Shown here one piece after another: positions 49,459 to 58,071 of a stretch of 64,000 nucleotides of DNA. The DNA is taken from the NCBI GenBank assembly GCA_013823325.1, contig PNLY01000004.1, positions 54,816 to 118,815 of the forward strand, given 5' to 3'. Within the stretch, counting starts at the first letter, position 1; each line of letters starts with the position of its first letter. Position numbers and translations under genes: made by a program. The DNA is from Methylobacterium sp. GTDB lineage: Bacteria; Pseudomonadota; Alphaproteobacteria; Rhizobiales; Beijerinckiaceae. Below the pieces are notes generated by a model, which worked only from the letters and a program-made list of their open reading frames with translations, did no database searches and had not been told where the DNA came from.

Positions 49459-50095
49459 CGAGCTTCCGCTCGAGCGAGCGGCTCCATTGCGTGAGAGGGA
49501 AGCACATCGCGAAATAGATGCAGGCGACGGTGATGTAGACGGCGAAGGGCTTGTAGGTGCCGGCCGCGGTGAGCTGGCCCTCGCGGGTGAGCTCGACGAA
49601 GCCGATCACCGCCGCGAGCGAGGTGTTCTTGATCAGCTGCACCAGGAAGCCGACCGTCGGCGGGATCGCGATCCGGATCGATTGCGGGATGATGACGTAG
49701 CGCAGCTGTTCGCCGAGCGAGAGCCCGAGCGAGGCCCCCGCCTCCCATTGCGTTTTCGCGATCGAGACCAGCGCGCCCCGCCAGATCTCGCCGAGGAAGG
49801 CCGAGCCGTAGACCGAGAAGGCGACCGCCGCCGCGATCCAGGGATTGACCGAGATGCCGGCGAGCGGCAGACCGAAGAAGATCAGGAACAGCCAGACCAG
49901 CAGCGGCGTGCCCTGCACCAGCTGGATATAGGTCGCCGAGAACCAGCGCAGCGGCGCGATCGGCAGGATGCGCAGGATCGCGAGCGCCAAGCCCAGCACC
50001 GCCGAACCGGCAAAGGCGACGGCGGTCAACGCGATCGTCCAGCGCGCCGCGGCGATCAGGTACATCACATCGATGAGGCCGAATTCGCGGATCAT
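49445..50095 (-). CDS. Amino-acid ABC transporter permease (HisQ/HisM type) 1
   Basis: A 216-residue permease with helices such as WTIALTAVAFAGSAVLGLAL and the cytoplasmic loop EAGASLGLSLGEQLRYVIIPQ, the EAA-like motif of polar amino-acid importers. It overlaps the second permease by 4 bp and the ATPase by 14 bp, so the three are translationally coupled. It forms a heterodimer with the product of 50092-50751. Confidence 0.92.
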   Translation of the reverse strand: MIREFGLIDVMYLIAAARWTIALTAVAFAGSAVLGLALAILRILPIAPLRWFSATYIQLVQGTPLLVWLFLIFFGLPLAGISVNPWIAAAVAFSVYGSAFLGEIWRGALVSIAKTQWEAGASLGLSLGEQLRYVIIPQSIRIAIPPTVGFLVQLIKNTSLAAVIGFVELTREGQLTAAGTYKPFAVYITVACIYFAMCFPLTQWSRSLERKLDVAR

Positions 50096-50751
50096 CGCAC
50101 GAACACCAGGCGGTAGATCAGGGCGAACAGGCCGCGGAAGCCGATGGCGAGCGCGAGATAGAGCACGCCGATCACCGTATAGACCTCGAAATCCCGGAAG
50201 GTGCGCGACTGCACGATCGAGGCGGCATGGAACAGGTCCTGCACCGAAATCTGCGAGGCGACGCTGGTCGCCAGCATCAGCAGCACGAACTGGCTGGCGA
50301 GCGCCGGGAACATCGCCTTCAGCGCCGGGAAGACGACGATATAGCGGAAGACCTGCAGGCCGGAGAGCCCGAGCGAATGGCCGGCCTCGATCTGCGCCTT
50401 CGGCACGGCTTCAAGCCCGGCGCGAACGATCTCGGTGGTGTAGGCGCCGAGATTGATCACCAGCGCGATCATGGCGGCGGTGAGCCCGTCGAGCCTGACG
50501 CCAAAGCTCGGCAGCCCGAAGAAGATCAGGAAGAGCTGCACCAGGAGCGGCGTGTTGCGGATGATCTCGACATAGGCGCCGACGATGCGGCGCAGCCAGG
50601 CCGGGCCGTAGGTGCGCCCGGCGGCGCAGAGGATGCCGATGAGGAGTCCGCCGACCATGGCCACCGCGGAGAGCAGCAGCGTGATCCAGACGCCGTCGAG
50701 AATGGACTGCCAGGCCGCAAAGACGTCGCGAAACTGGAGCCCGTACTTCAT
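50092..50751 (-). CDS. Amino-acid ABC transporter permease (HisQ/HisM type) 2
   Basis: A 219-residue permease, first gene of the leftward importer operon. IRNTPLLVQLFLIFFGLP is the hallmark of the family. The coupling loop is EAGHSLGLSGLQVFRYIVVFP. It starts 152 bp from the divergent IclR gene. The whole unit (two permeases, ATPase, binding protein, deacylase, PLP enzyme) appears to be one operon under IclR control. Confidence 0.92.
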   Translation of the reverse strand: MKYGLQFRDVFAAWQSILDGVWITLLLSAVAMVGGLLIGILCAAGRTYGPAWLRRIVGAYVEIIRNTPLLVQLFLIFFGLPSFGVRLDGLTAAMIALVINLGAYTTEIVRAGLEAVPKAQIEAGHSLGLSGLQVFRYIVVFPALKAMFPALASQFVLLMLATSVASQISVQDLFHAASIVQSRTFRDFEVYTVIGVLYLALAIGFRGLFALIYRLVFVR

Positions 50752-50880
50752 CGCCGTCAGCCCTGGAGCTGCGGGCCATGGGCCCGCCGTCCGGATGCGC
50801 TGGACGGATGTTGCGGCGATGCGCTCATGTCTCTCCCTCTTTACCCGGAGGCTAGTTTGGCTTCTTATTTGATGTCAAGC

Positions 50881-50892
50881 TTCATATATGAA
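50881..50892. promoter_or_regulatory. Candidate IclR operator between importer operon and regulator
   Basis: A perfect 12-bp palindrome TTCATATATGAA, 11 bp upstream of the IclR start codon. It lies just outside a minus-strand TTGACA (50878-50873) that could be the -35 of the importer operon. It has the TTC/GAA arms common to IclR sites. Confidence 0.5.
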
Positions 50893-50903
50893 ACAGGCGC
50901 AGC

Positions 50904-51689
50904 ATGAGCGTTCTTCCCGAAGCCGACCCTGACGAGAAGGCGGCCTACGCGGCCCCTGCCCTGGAGAAGGGTCTCGACATCCTCGAACTCCTCGCCGAGA
51001 CCGGCGAGCCGCTTTCGACCCGCGTGATCGCCGAGCGATTGCAGCGTTCGAAGAGCGAGATCTTCCGGATGGTCTTCGTGCTGCAGCAGCGCGGCTATCT
51101 CGAACGCGAGCCGGGAACCGACCGGCTCGGCCTGTCGCGCCGCCTGTTCGACCTCGGGATCAGGACGCCCGGCGGCAAGCAACTGACCTCGGTCGTGCTG
51201 CCCCTGATGGAGCGCTTCAGCGAGGAGAGCGGCCAGGCGGCCCATCTCGTGGTGCTGAGCCGGGCCCAGACCGTGGTGCTCGCCACCACCGCCGGCCATC
51301 TCGACGCCAGCGTCATCGTCCGCCCCGGCTATGGCCGCCCGGCGCTCGACGCCAATTCCGGTCTGCTGATCCTCGCCTTCCAGTCGGAGGCGCGCCGGCG
51401 CGGGCTGATGCGCGAGGCGCCGCCCGAGACGAGGCGACGTCTCGACGATCCCGAGACCCAGGCCGCGCTCGCCGAGGTGCGCGCGCTCGGCCACCGCATC
51501 GCGCCGAGCCGCGATATCCTCGCCGTCACCGACATTGCCTGCCCGGTGATCGGCCCGGCCGGCCATGCCGAGGCGGCAATCCTGGTGCCCTGCCTGCAGC
51601 GCCACGGCGTCGAGACCGACGAGAGTGCGATCCTGCTCGCGCTCAAGGCCTGCGCCGCCGAGGCGGGCCTGCGCCTGCCCTATGGCTAG
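50904..51689 (+). CDS. IclR-family transcriptional regulator
   Basis: A 261-residue IclR regulator. The winged helix (about 18-80) includes VIAERLQRSKSEIFRMVFVLQ. The effector domain contains LTSVVLPLMERFSEESGQAAHLVVL and DIACPVIGPAGHAEAAILVP. It is divergent from the amino-acid importer/deacylase operon and very probably controls it through the palindrome at 50881-50892. A small hairpin without a T run (AGCCGG/CCGGCT, 51695-51714) follows the stop. Confidence 0.93.
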   Translation: MSVLPEADPDEKAAYAAPALEKGLDILELLAETGEPLSTRVIAERLQRSKSEIFRMVFVLQQRGYLEREPGTDRLGLSRRLFDLGIRTPGGKQLTSVVLPLMERFSEESGQAAHLVVLSRAQTVVLATTAGHLDASVIVRPGYGRPALDANSGLLILAFQSEARRRGLMREAPPETRRRLDDPETQAALAEVRALGHRIAPSRDILAVTDIACPVIGPAGHAEAAILVPCLQRHGVETDESAILLALKACAAEAGLRLPYG

Positions 51690-51826
51690 CGTTCAGCCGG
51701 AAAACCTGCCGGCTAACCCGGAAAACCGCGCAATTGCCGCGCCACCACCCGAACACGGCCATACACTCTCCAAGATTGTCGGCGATTTTGCCTCTGATCG
51801 CAGCAACCGCCACGGAGGAGGACGAT

Positions 51827-52036
51827 ATGGCCGAGACCGCGACGAACCCTGAGACCATCGTGATGACCGACCCGGAGTGGATCGCGCTGGAGAGCATCAG
51901 CGAAGAGACGCGCCGCTTCATCTTCGGCGAGGCGATGCTGCGCCTGCTTCAGGGTCGTGGCCTGGCCGAGCCCGGCGACGAGCTCTGGAAGGTCACCCCC
52001 CAGGGCCAGCAGGCGCTCGAAGCCCGCAGCCACTGA
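51827..52036 (+). CDS. Small hypothetical protein
   Basis: A 69-residue acidic protein. The ATG at 51827 is chosen because GGAGGAGG (51814-51821) lies directly upstream; the frame is open further 5' but that part has no ribosome-binding site. ETRRFIFGEAMLRLLQGRG and ELWKVTPQGQQALEAR resemble the last helix and wing of a winged-helix domain, but no DNA-binding helix is present. No homologue can be named. It is monocistronic, between the IclR gene and the PHA-system gene. The 160 bp downstream show nothing recognisable. Confidence 0.65.
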   Translation: MAETATNPETIVMTDPEWIALESISEETRRFIFGEAMLRLLQGRGLAEPGDELWKVTPQGQQALEARSH

Positions 52037-52196
52037 CCCTCAAATCCAGTTTCACGTCAAGCACGTCGTCCTGGGTGCCTCGACGGTCACCTGGGACGAT
52101 CTCGTTAAAGGTCGTGTCAGCAGACGGTTGCAAGCGCCGGCCGCGCAGCCCATCTCAGCGCTACGCCAGTTCGCTCACGCTTCCGGAACCTGACGC

Positions 52197-52523
52197 ATGA
52201 AACGCCCCGTCACCATCACGATCTCGCATTCGCTCGGCCGCGAGGCCGCCCGCCAGCGATTGCAGGGCGGCGTCGGCAAGGTCCGCGAAAAGCTCGGTGG
52301 CTTCGGCATGCAGATCGTCGAGGAGAGCTGGCAGGGCGACACGCTGCAGTTCGGCGTCGCAGCGCTCGGCCAGACCGTCGCCGGCAAGATCGAGGTCGAG
52401 GATGCGCTGGTGCGCGTCGAGGTGATGCTGCCCCTGATGCTCGCCATCTTCGCCGAGAAGCTGAAGCTTGGCGTCGAGAAGCAGGCCCAGATCCTGCTGG
52501 AGCACAAGCCGACCAAGGCCTAG
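52197..52523 (+). CDS. Polyhydroxyalkanoic acid system family protein
   Basis: A 108-residue protein of the PHA_gran_rgn family, starting ITISHSLGREAARQRLQGG and containing WQGDTLQFGVAALGQTVAGKI and VEVMLPLMLAIFAEKLK. Members lie in or near polyhydroxyalkanoate granule gene clusters and are thought to bind granules or act like small lipid-binding proteins. No PHA synthase or phasin gene is in this window. A terminator hairpin follows at 52544. Confidence 0.85.
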   Translation: MKRPVTITISHSLGREAARQRLQGGVGKVREKLGGFGMQIVEESWQGDTLQFGVAALGQTVAGKIEVEDALVRVEVMLPLMLAIFAEKLKLGVEKQAQILLEHKPTKA

Positions 52524-52543
52524 GCGCCGTCACGGCTCACGGT

Positions 52544-52569
52544 GTCGCAGCTCTTTTGCGACTTTTGTT
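52544..52569 (+). terminator. Rho-independent terminator
   Basis: GTCGCA (52544-52549) pairs perfectly with TGCGAC (52557-52562) over a 7-base loop, followed by TTTTGTT. It lies 20 bp after the PHA-system gene stop and is the most classical terminator in the window. Confidence 0.7.
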
Positions 52570-52648
52570 CACCGACGAAGGTTGAATTCCCTCGCCGCGA
52601 TCCGCAAAGTCGCGGCACCCCCTTTTCCCGCCTGCCCACCGGAGACCC

Positions 52649-54418
52649 ATGCATCACGGCCCGTTGATCGCCATCATCGTCATGGGCCTCAGCCTCGCCT
52701 TCGTGTTCGGGGCGCTGGCACAGAAGTTCAGGGTTTCCCCGCTCGTCGGCTATCTGCTCGCCGGCGTCGCGGTCGGGCCGTTCACCCCCGGTTTCGTCGC
52801 CGACCAGAATCTCGCCAACGACCTCGCCGAAATCGGCGTCATCCTGCTGATGTTCGGCGTCGGCCTGCATTTCTCGCTGAAGGACCTGCTCTCGGTCAAA
52901 GCCATCGCCGTGCCGGGCGCGCTGGTGCAGATCGGCACCGCGACCCTGCTCGGCCTGGGGCTCGCTTTGCTGCTCGGCTGGAGCGTGCCTGCCGGCCTCG
53001 TCTTCGGCCTGGCGCTCTCGGTCGCCAGTACCGTCGTGCTGCTGCGCGCCTTGCAGGAGCGTCGCATCGTCCAGACCGAGAAGGGCAAGATCGCCGTCGG
53101 CTGGCTGATCGTCGAGGACCTCGCCATGGTCCTGGCGCTGGTGATGATCCCGGCGGTCGCTGACGTGCTGAACGGCGGCACCGGAGCCGCTGCGGGCAGC
53201 GGGCCGCTGGCGACGCGCTTCGATCTCGGTCTCTGGGGCGTGCTCGGCCTGACGCTCGCCAAGGTTGCCGCCTTCGTCGCCTTCATGCTGATCGTCGGGC
53301 GCCGGCTGATCCCCTGGATCCTGCATTGGGTCGCCCATACTGGCTCACGTGAGCTGTTCCGCCTTGCCGTGCTCGCGATCGCGCTCGGCGTTGCCTATCT
53401 CGCCGCCAGCCTGTTCGGCGTCTCCTTCGCGCTCGGCGCCTTCTTCGCCGGCATGATCCTCAGCGAATCGCCGCTCAGCCACCGGGCCGCCGAGGAATCG
53501 CTGCCGCTGCGCGACGCCTTCGCCGTGCTGTTCTTCGTCTCCGTGGGCATGCTGTTCGATCCGGGCATCTTTCTGCGCGCGCCGCTGCCGCTGATCGCGA
53601 CCATCGCCATCATCCTGTTCGGCAAGACCCTGGCGGCCTGGCTGATCGTGCGCGCCTTCGGCAAGCCCGATCAGGTCGCGCTGACCATTTCGGCGAGCCT
53701 GGCGCAGATCGGCGAGTTCTCCTTCATCCTCGCCGGGCTCGGAGTCTCGCTGAAACTGCTGCCGGAGCAGGGCCGCGACCTGATCCTCGCCGGCGCGATC
53801 TTCTCGATCGTGCTCAACCCCTTGATGTTCAAGCTGGTCGACCGCTTCGCGCCGCCCGATCCGGCGCCAGCCAAGCCCAAGCCGGCAGAGGCCGCGCCCC
53901 AGCCGGAGGCCCCAACCGCAGCGCCGGAGCCCGAGCCCGAGCCCGCGCCCGAACGCGACATCATCCCGACCGAGCTCTCCGATCACATCGTCGTCGTCGG
54001 CTATGGCCGCGTCGGCTCGCTGCTCGGCGCCGGTCTTACGGCCATGGGCGATAAGCTGCTGGTGATCGAGGACCAGGATGACGGCGTCGCCGCCGCCCGC
54101 CGCGATGGCGCCGAGGTGCTGGTCGGCAATGCCGCCGACCCCGAAGTGCTCGGCGCTGCCGGCCTCGCGCGGGCAAAGCGCCTCTTCGTCGCCATCCCCG
54201 GCAGCTTCGAGGCCGGCCAGGTCTGCGAGCAGGCGCGCAGGCAGAATCCGAACCTGCCGATCGTCGCCCGCGCCCATTCCCTCGCCGAGGTCGAACACCT
54301 CAAGGAATGCGGGGCGAGCCGGACCATCATGGGCGAGGCCGAGATCGCCCGCGCCATGCTGGCGCTGTGCGGCAGGAAGGGCGAGGAGCCGGCTCCGAGT
54401 ACGCCGGACGCGGCCTGA
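52649..54418 (+). CDS. Monovalent cation:proton antiporter, CPA2 family (Kef/YbaL type) with TrkA-N domain
   Basis: A 589-residue protein. About 12 membrane helices (residues 1-395) form the exchanger, with the conserved [20 protein letters not shown] region. A proline/glutamate-rich linker (about 408-440) contains alternating PE pairs. A cytoplasmic TrkA-N domain follows ([20 protein letters not shown] near 444-465), which binds NAD(H) and regulates transport. The linker is unusually repetitive. It would exchange K+ or Na+ for H+ across the inner membrane. Its stop is 1 bp from the convergent xerD stop. Confidence 0.92.
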   Translation: MHHGPLIAIIVMGLSLAFVFGALAQKFRVSPLVGYLLAGVAVGPFTPGFVADQNLANDLAEIGVILLMFGVGLHFSLKDLLSVKAIAVPGALVQIGTATLLGLGLALLLGWSVPAGLVFGLALSVASTVVLLRALQERRIVQTEKGKIAVGWLIVEDLAMVLALVMIPAVADVLNGGTGAAAGSGPLATRFDLGLWGVLGLTLAKVAAFVAFMLIVGRRLIPWILHWVAHTGSRELFRLAVLAIALGVAYLAASLFGVSFALGAFFAGMILSESPLSHRAAEESLPLRDAFAVLFFVSVGMLFDPGIFLRAPLPLIATIAIILFGKTLAAWLIVRAFGKPDQVALTISASLAQIGEFSFILAGLGVSLKLLPEQGRDLILAGAIFSIVLNPLMFKLVDRFAPPDPAPAKPKPAEAAPQPEAPTAAPEPEPEPAPERDIIPTELSDHIVVVGYGRVGSLLGAGLTAMGDKLLVIEDQDDGVAAARRDGAEVLVGNAADPEVLGAAGLARAKRLFVAIPGSFEAGQVCEQARRQNPNLPIVARAHSLAEVEHLKECGASRTIMGEAEIARAMLALCGRKGEEPAPSTPDAA

Positions 54419-54419
54419 A

Positions 54420-55355
54420 CTAACTGTCTCCATCCATCAGCGGGTGGAGGTCGCGCACCATGCTCTTCAGCCGCTCGTCGAGGACATGGGTGTAGATCTG
54501 GGTCGTCGCGATGTCGGCATGGCCCAGCAGCTCCTGCACGACGCGCAGGTCCGCGCCGTTCTGCAGGAGGTGGCTGGCGAAGGCATGGCGCAGCACATGC
54601 GGCGAGACCTTGGCCGGCGATAGACCGGCGGCCACGGCGAGCGATTTGAGATCCCGCCCGAAGGCCTGGCGGGTCAGATGCCCGCTCTCGCCGTCTGAGG
54701 GAAAGAGCCAGCGCCCATCCGCCGCGCCCTGCTCGCGCAGCAGGGCAAGATGCGCCACAGCCGCCACCCGCGCCGCTTCGTTCAGCGGCACCAGCCGGTC
54801 CTTGTCGCCCTTGCCGCGCACGACCAGGAAGCGCTCGCGCGTCGTTGCAGCCGAGAGCGGCAGCGCGATCAGTTCGGAGACGCGCAGGCCGGTGGCGTAG
54901 AGCATCTCGATCAGGCAACGCATCCTGACGCCGCGCGCCCGCGCCGCCGGCGACTGGCCTTCCTGCTCCGCCATCTGCTGGGCCGTGCCGATCAGCCGAT
55001 CGACCTCGGCGACGCTGAGCACCTTCGGCAGCGGCCGGCCGAGCCGCGGCCCCTCGATCGCCGCGGTAGGGTCGCCTCCCGCCAGCCCTTCCGTATAGAG
55101 GAAGCGATGGAATTGCCGGACCGCAGAGAGCCGACGCGCCGCCGAGGAAGCCTTCAGCCCGCGTTCCGACAACTCGACCAGATAAGCCCGGATATCGTCC
55201 GCCGTGGCCGCAGCCGGCCCGCCTCGGCTCGCAGCGAAGCCGAGATAGTCGTCGAGATCGCGCTCATAGGCCTCGAGCGTGTTCTTGGCTGCGCCGCGCT
55301 CGGCCGCCAGCATGTCGAGGAACCCGTTCAGCCAGGAGCGCGCCTGCTTGCTCAT
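54420..55355 (-). CDS. xerD: Tyrosine recombinase XerD
   Basis: A 311-residue site-specific recombinase. The N-terminal SAM-like core-binding domain spans about 1-95. The catalytic set is complete: R158 (GLRVSEL), K182 (GKGDKDR), H253 and R256 (HVLRHAFA), H279 (LLGHADI) and nucleophile Y288 (IYTHV). With XerC it resolves chromosome dimers at dif. The start overlaps the stop of a 47-codon gene upstream by 4 bp. Its position near aroK and aroB is a conserved neighbourhood in Hyphomicrobiales, which argues for chromosomal XerD rather than a mobile-element integrase. Confidence 0.95.
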   Translation of the reverse strand: MSKQARSWLNGFLDMLAAERGAAKNTLEAYERDLDDYLGFAASRGGPAAATADDIRAYLVELSERGLKASSAARRLSAVRQFHRFLYTEGLAGGDPTAAIEGPRLGRPLPKVLSVAEVDRLIGTAQQMAEQEGQSPAARARGVRMRCLIEMLYATGLRVSELIALPLSAATTRERFLVVRGKGDKDRLVPLNEAARVAAVAHLALLREQGAADGRWLFPSDGESGHLTRQAFGRDLKSLAVAAGLSPAKVSPHVLRHAFASHLLQNGADLRVVQELLGHADIATTQIYTHVLDERLKSMVRDLHPLMDGDS

Positions 55356-55495
55356 TTCTGCAGCTTCGAGGGCGGTACGATCTCGACCATCTCGCGCGGC
55401 TCCGGCTTCACGAAGGTGACCAGCGCCAGCATGCCGCCATAGACCAGCCCGGCGATGACAGCCAGGAACGTCAGGAACTTGAACAGCGTCGGCAC
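55352..55495 (-). CDS. Conserved 47-residue membrane protein upstream of xerD
   Basis: A short gene easily missed. A GTG start (55493-55495) gives a product beginning PTLFKFLTFLAVIAGLVYGG after the initiator, continuing with MLALVTFV, and ending [16 protein letters not shown]. One membrane helix (about 5-30) is followed by a polar tail with PEPREM. The stop overlaps the xerD start (ATGA), giving coupled translation. Small proteins of this form are commonly found before xerD in related bacteria. Function unknown; co-expression with xerD suggests a membrane-linked role. Confidence 0.75.
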   Translation of the reverse strand: MPTLFKFLTFLAVIAGLVYGGMLALVTFVKPEPREMVEIVPPSKLQK

Positions 55496-55513
55496 GGCCG
55501 GCGATTCCCCATG

Positions 55514-55544
55514 CACCCCAACCCGTTATTTCTGATTGGGGGTG
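55514..55544 (-). terminator. Possible terminator of the pabB fusion gene
   Basis: CACCCCAA (55514-55521) pairs with TTGGGGGTG (55536-55544) with one bulged base. The hairpin overlaps the pabB stop codon and has no T run. Weak. Confidence 0.3.
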
Positions 55545-57358
55545 TCGGACGCAAGGGCGGAACCGGCGATCTTTGCAAGCTGCAGCGCGCGCAGGCTGTT
55601 GCCGACGAACCAGCGAACGGCCTGCCGGAGGTCGTCGAGCCGCAGCGGCGCCTCGCGCGCAGCGCCTGTGTCGATGAGGTCCCGGCGCAACACGCCCGGC
55701 AGCAGCCCATGCTCCAACGGTGGCGTCAGCAAGACGCCGTCGCGCTCGACGAAGATGGTGCTGCGGCTGGTCTCGGTGACGTAGCCCTGCCGGTTGAGCA
55801 GCACCGCATCGTCGCAGCCATCAGCGGACGCTTCCGCCGACGCCCGGTCATAGACCGCCCTGCGCGTCGTCTTGTGGCGCAGGAACGGATCGCCGGCGTC
55901 GACGGGCTGGCTGGCGACGGCAATGCGGAGCACGCCATCGGCTGCACGCGGCATCGGCGCCGTGGTGATCTGAAGCGTGCCGCGGTGCAGTTCGCAACGC
56001 ACGCGGCGGTCTTTCCCGGCGGGGAACGACGCTTCAATCTCGGCGAGCTGCGCGAGCGCCTGCTCCCGGTCGAACCGGAAGTCGAGCGCTACCGCCGAAG
56101 CGCCCAGACGGTCCAGATGCAGCGCCAGCCGGACATAGCCGCCCGACCAGCGCAAGGTCTCGATCAGCCCATAATCTTCGGCGAGATCGGTCAGCACCCG
56201 CGCCTTCAGCCGGCACTCGGCATATTCCTCGGCCGGCCTGGAATCGACGACGATGCCGCCGCCGACGCCATAGACGCCCGCGCCGCCCGGCAGCAGCGTC
56301 GCTGTCCGGATCGCCACGTTGAAGCTGAGATCGCCATTGGGCGCGATCGTGCCGATGGAGCCGGTATAGATCTCGCGCGGCGCGGCTTCGAGCTCGCGGA
56401 TGATCTCCATCGCCCTGAGCTTCGGCGCGCCTGTGACCGAACCGCACGGGAACAGCGCCTGCATCTGCTCCAGAAGCGACAGGCCGGGCCGCAATCGGCT
56501 CGTCACCGTCGAGGTCAGCGTATGGAAGCCCGGATAGGTCTCGACTCTGAACAGCGCGGGAACCTCGACCGAGCCCTGCTCGCTGACGCGGCTGAGATCG
56601 TTGCGCAAGAGGTCGACGATCATCAGGTTCTCGGCCCGCTGCTTCGGATCGGCCCGCAGCGATGCCTTCGCCACCTCGTCGGCCTGCGCATCGACGCCGC
56701 GCGCAGCTGTCCCTTTCATGGGGCGGGTCGTGGCATACCCGCCTGCGGTCGCGATGAACAGCTCCGGCGAGACCGAGAGGATGCTCGCCTCTCCAGTCGC
56801 GATCAGGCCGCCATGCGCGACCGGCTGGCTCGCCCGGAGCGCGCCATAGAGAGCGAGCGGATCGCCGGGGTAGCGGAAGCGGATCGGGAAGGTCAGGTTG
56901 ACCTGATAGGCGTCGCCGGCACGGAGATAGTCGAGCACGCGCTGCACCGCTGCCGCATGGCCGGCTTGGTCCAGCCCGAAGGTCAGATCCTCCAGCGGCG
57001 GTGGACAGAGTGCCGCGAAATCCCGGTCGAGCGCGGCCGGTTCGACACTGCGCGGCGCCTCGAACAGGCCGAACCAGAGCAGCGGCAGACTGCGTTGCGA
57101 CGGCAGCTGCCCGGCAAGGCGCGGCTCGAAGGCATAGCCCAGCTCGTATGACAGAAAACCGGCCGCATGCAGGCCGCGCGCCAATCCCGCTTCGATTCGC
57201 GCCAAGGCGCCCCCCATCCCCGACGGCTCGTCGGCCTCGATGATCTCCAGGGGATCGGCGAAGAGCAGCGCCTGACCTGCCCCGCCGCGATCCTCCAGCA
57301 GCACGAAGGGCGCCCGCAAGGCGGCGATCCCGCAATCCTCTCCGGCCACCGGCATCAT
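55526..57358 (-). CDS. pabB: Aminodeoxychorismate synthase component I fused to 4-amino-4-deoxychorismate lyase (PabB-PabC)
   Basis: A 610-residue bifunctional enzyme of p-aminobenzoate (folate) synthesis; a GTG three codons upstream (57367) is an alternative start. Residues 1-400 form the chorismate-binding domain, with the catalytic lysine in RPMKGTAARG (about K215). AENLMIVDLLRNDLSRV and PCGSVTGAPKLRAMEII are also present. The last 200 residues form a class IV aminotransferase-fold lyase, with PLP lysine in FLRHKTTRRAVYDRA (about K496) and GYVTETSRSTIFVERDG. The amidotransferase PabA is not encoded nearby. It is divergent from aroK, another chorismate-pathway gene. Confidence 0.93.
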   Translation of the reverse strand: MMPVAGEDCGIAALRAPFVLLEDRGGAGQALLFADPLEIIEADEPSGMGGALARIEAGLARGLHAAGFLSYELGYAFEPRLAGQLPSQRSLPLLWFGLFEAPRSVEPAALDRDFAALCPPPLEDLTFGLDQAGHAAAVQRVLDYLRAGDAYQVNLTFPIRFRYPGDPLALYGALRASQPVAHGGLIATGEASILSVSPELFIATAGGYATTRPMKGTAARGVDAQADEVAKASLRADPKQRAENLMIVDLLRNDLSRVSEQGSVEVPALFRVETYPGFHTLTSTVTSRLRPGLSLLEQMQALFPCGSVTGAPKLRAMEIIRELEAAPREIYTGSIGTIAPNGDLSFNVAIRTATLLPGGAGVYGVGGGIVVDSRPAEEYAECRLKARVLTDLAEDYGLIETLRWSGGYVRLALHLDRLGASAVALDFRFDREQALAQLAEIEASFPAGKDRRVRCELHRGTLQITTAPMPRAADGVLRIAVASQPVDAGDPFLRHKTTRRAVYDRASAEASADGCDDAVLLNRQGYVTETSRSTIFVERDGVLLTPPLEHGLLPGVLRRDLIDTGAAREAPLRLDDLRQAVRWFVGNSLRALQLAKIAGSALASDTPNQK

Positions 57359-57480
57359 GCGCCTCACTGTCCTCGTCGCGGCGCTACGAGCCCGACCGGG
57401 CGGCCCCGGTCAAGCCGCAGCGCAAGGCACATGGCGGTACCGCGATCCTCATGCTAGAGCGGGCTCAAGGAATTCATTTG

Positions 57481-58071
57481 ATGACGATGGCGGAAACGAT
57501 CGAACCGGTGGATCGCATCGCTCTACGCGCCGCGCTCGGTGCGCGGGCGGTGGTACTGGTGGGCATGATGGGCTCGGGCAAGAGCGCGACCGGCAAGCGC
57601 CTCGGCGCCCGGCTCGGGCTGCCCTTCGTCGATGCCGACACCGAGATCGAGACCGCCGCCGGCATGACGATCCCGGAGATCTTCGCCCAGCGCGGCGAGA
57701 GCGAGTTCCGCGATGGCGAGCGCCGCGTCATCGCCCGCATCCTGACGACGCGCGCCCCGCTGGTGCTGGCGACCGGCGGCGGCGCCTTCATGAACGCCGA
57801 AACCCGCGCCCGCATCGCCGAGCTCGGGGTTTCGATCTGGCTGAAGGCCGAATTCGACGTGCTGATGCGCCGTGTCCGCAAGCGCAGCAACCGTCCGCTG
57901 CTGCAGACAGCCGATCCCGAGGCGACGATGCGCCGGATGCTGGCCGAGCGCGAGCCTGTCTATGCGCTCGCCGACATCACGCTGATCTCGCGCGACGATC
58001 CGCATGAGGTCGTGGTCGAGGACGCGCTGGCGGCGCTCGATCGCCGACTGCGCCAGGAAGGCAAGGAATGA
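57481..58071 (+). CDS. aroK: Shikimate kinase
   Basis: A 196-residue kinase. The P-loop is VGMMGSGKSATGKRL (27-41). The shikimate-binding FVDADTEIE and the GGGAFMN loop are normal, and a lid region with RKRSNRPLLQT is present. The start is taken at the ATG 57481 behind AAGGA; an ATG at 57451 adds ten poorly conserved residues. It phosphorylates shikimate in chorismate synthesis. Its stop overlaps aroB by 4 bp, the classical aroKB pair. Confidence 0.95.
   Translation: MTMAETIEPVDRIALRAALGARAVVLVGMMGSGKSATGKRLGARLGLPFVDADTEIETAAGMTIPEIFAQRGESEFRDGERRVIARILTTRAPLVLATGGGAFMNAETRARIAELGVSIWLKAEFDVLMRRVRKRSNRPLLQTADPEATMRRMLAEREPVYALADITLISRDDPHEVVVEDALAALDRRLRQEGKE

Noticed and set aside
45768-50751. 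A complete ectoine/hydroxyectoine utilisation operon
   Set aside because: Only the importer, a DoeB-like and a dehydratase-family gene are present. The ectoine hydrolase and later genes are absent, and the PLP enzyme lacks clear EutB-specific stretches.
54420-55355. Tyrosine recombinase as a sign of a mobile element
   Set aside because: The protein matches chromosomal XerD in length and catalytic spacing. It lies in a conserved housekeeping neighbourhood with no attachment-site repeats, tRNA gene or cargo.
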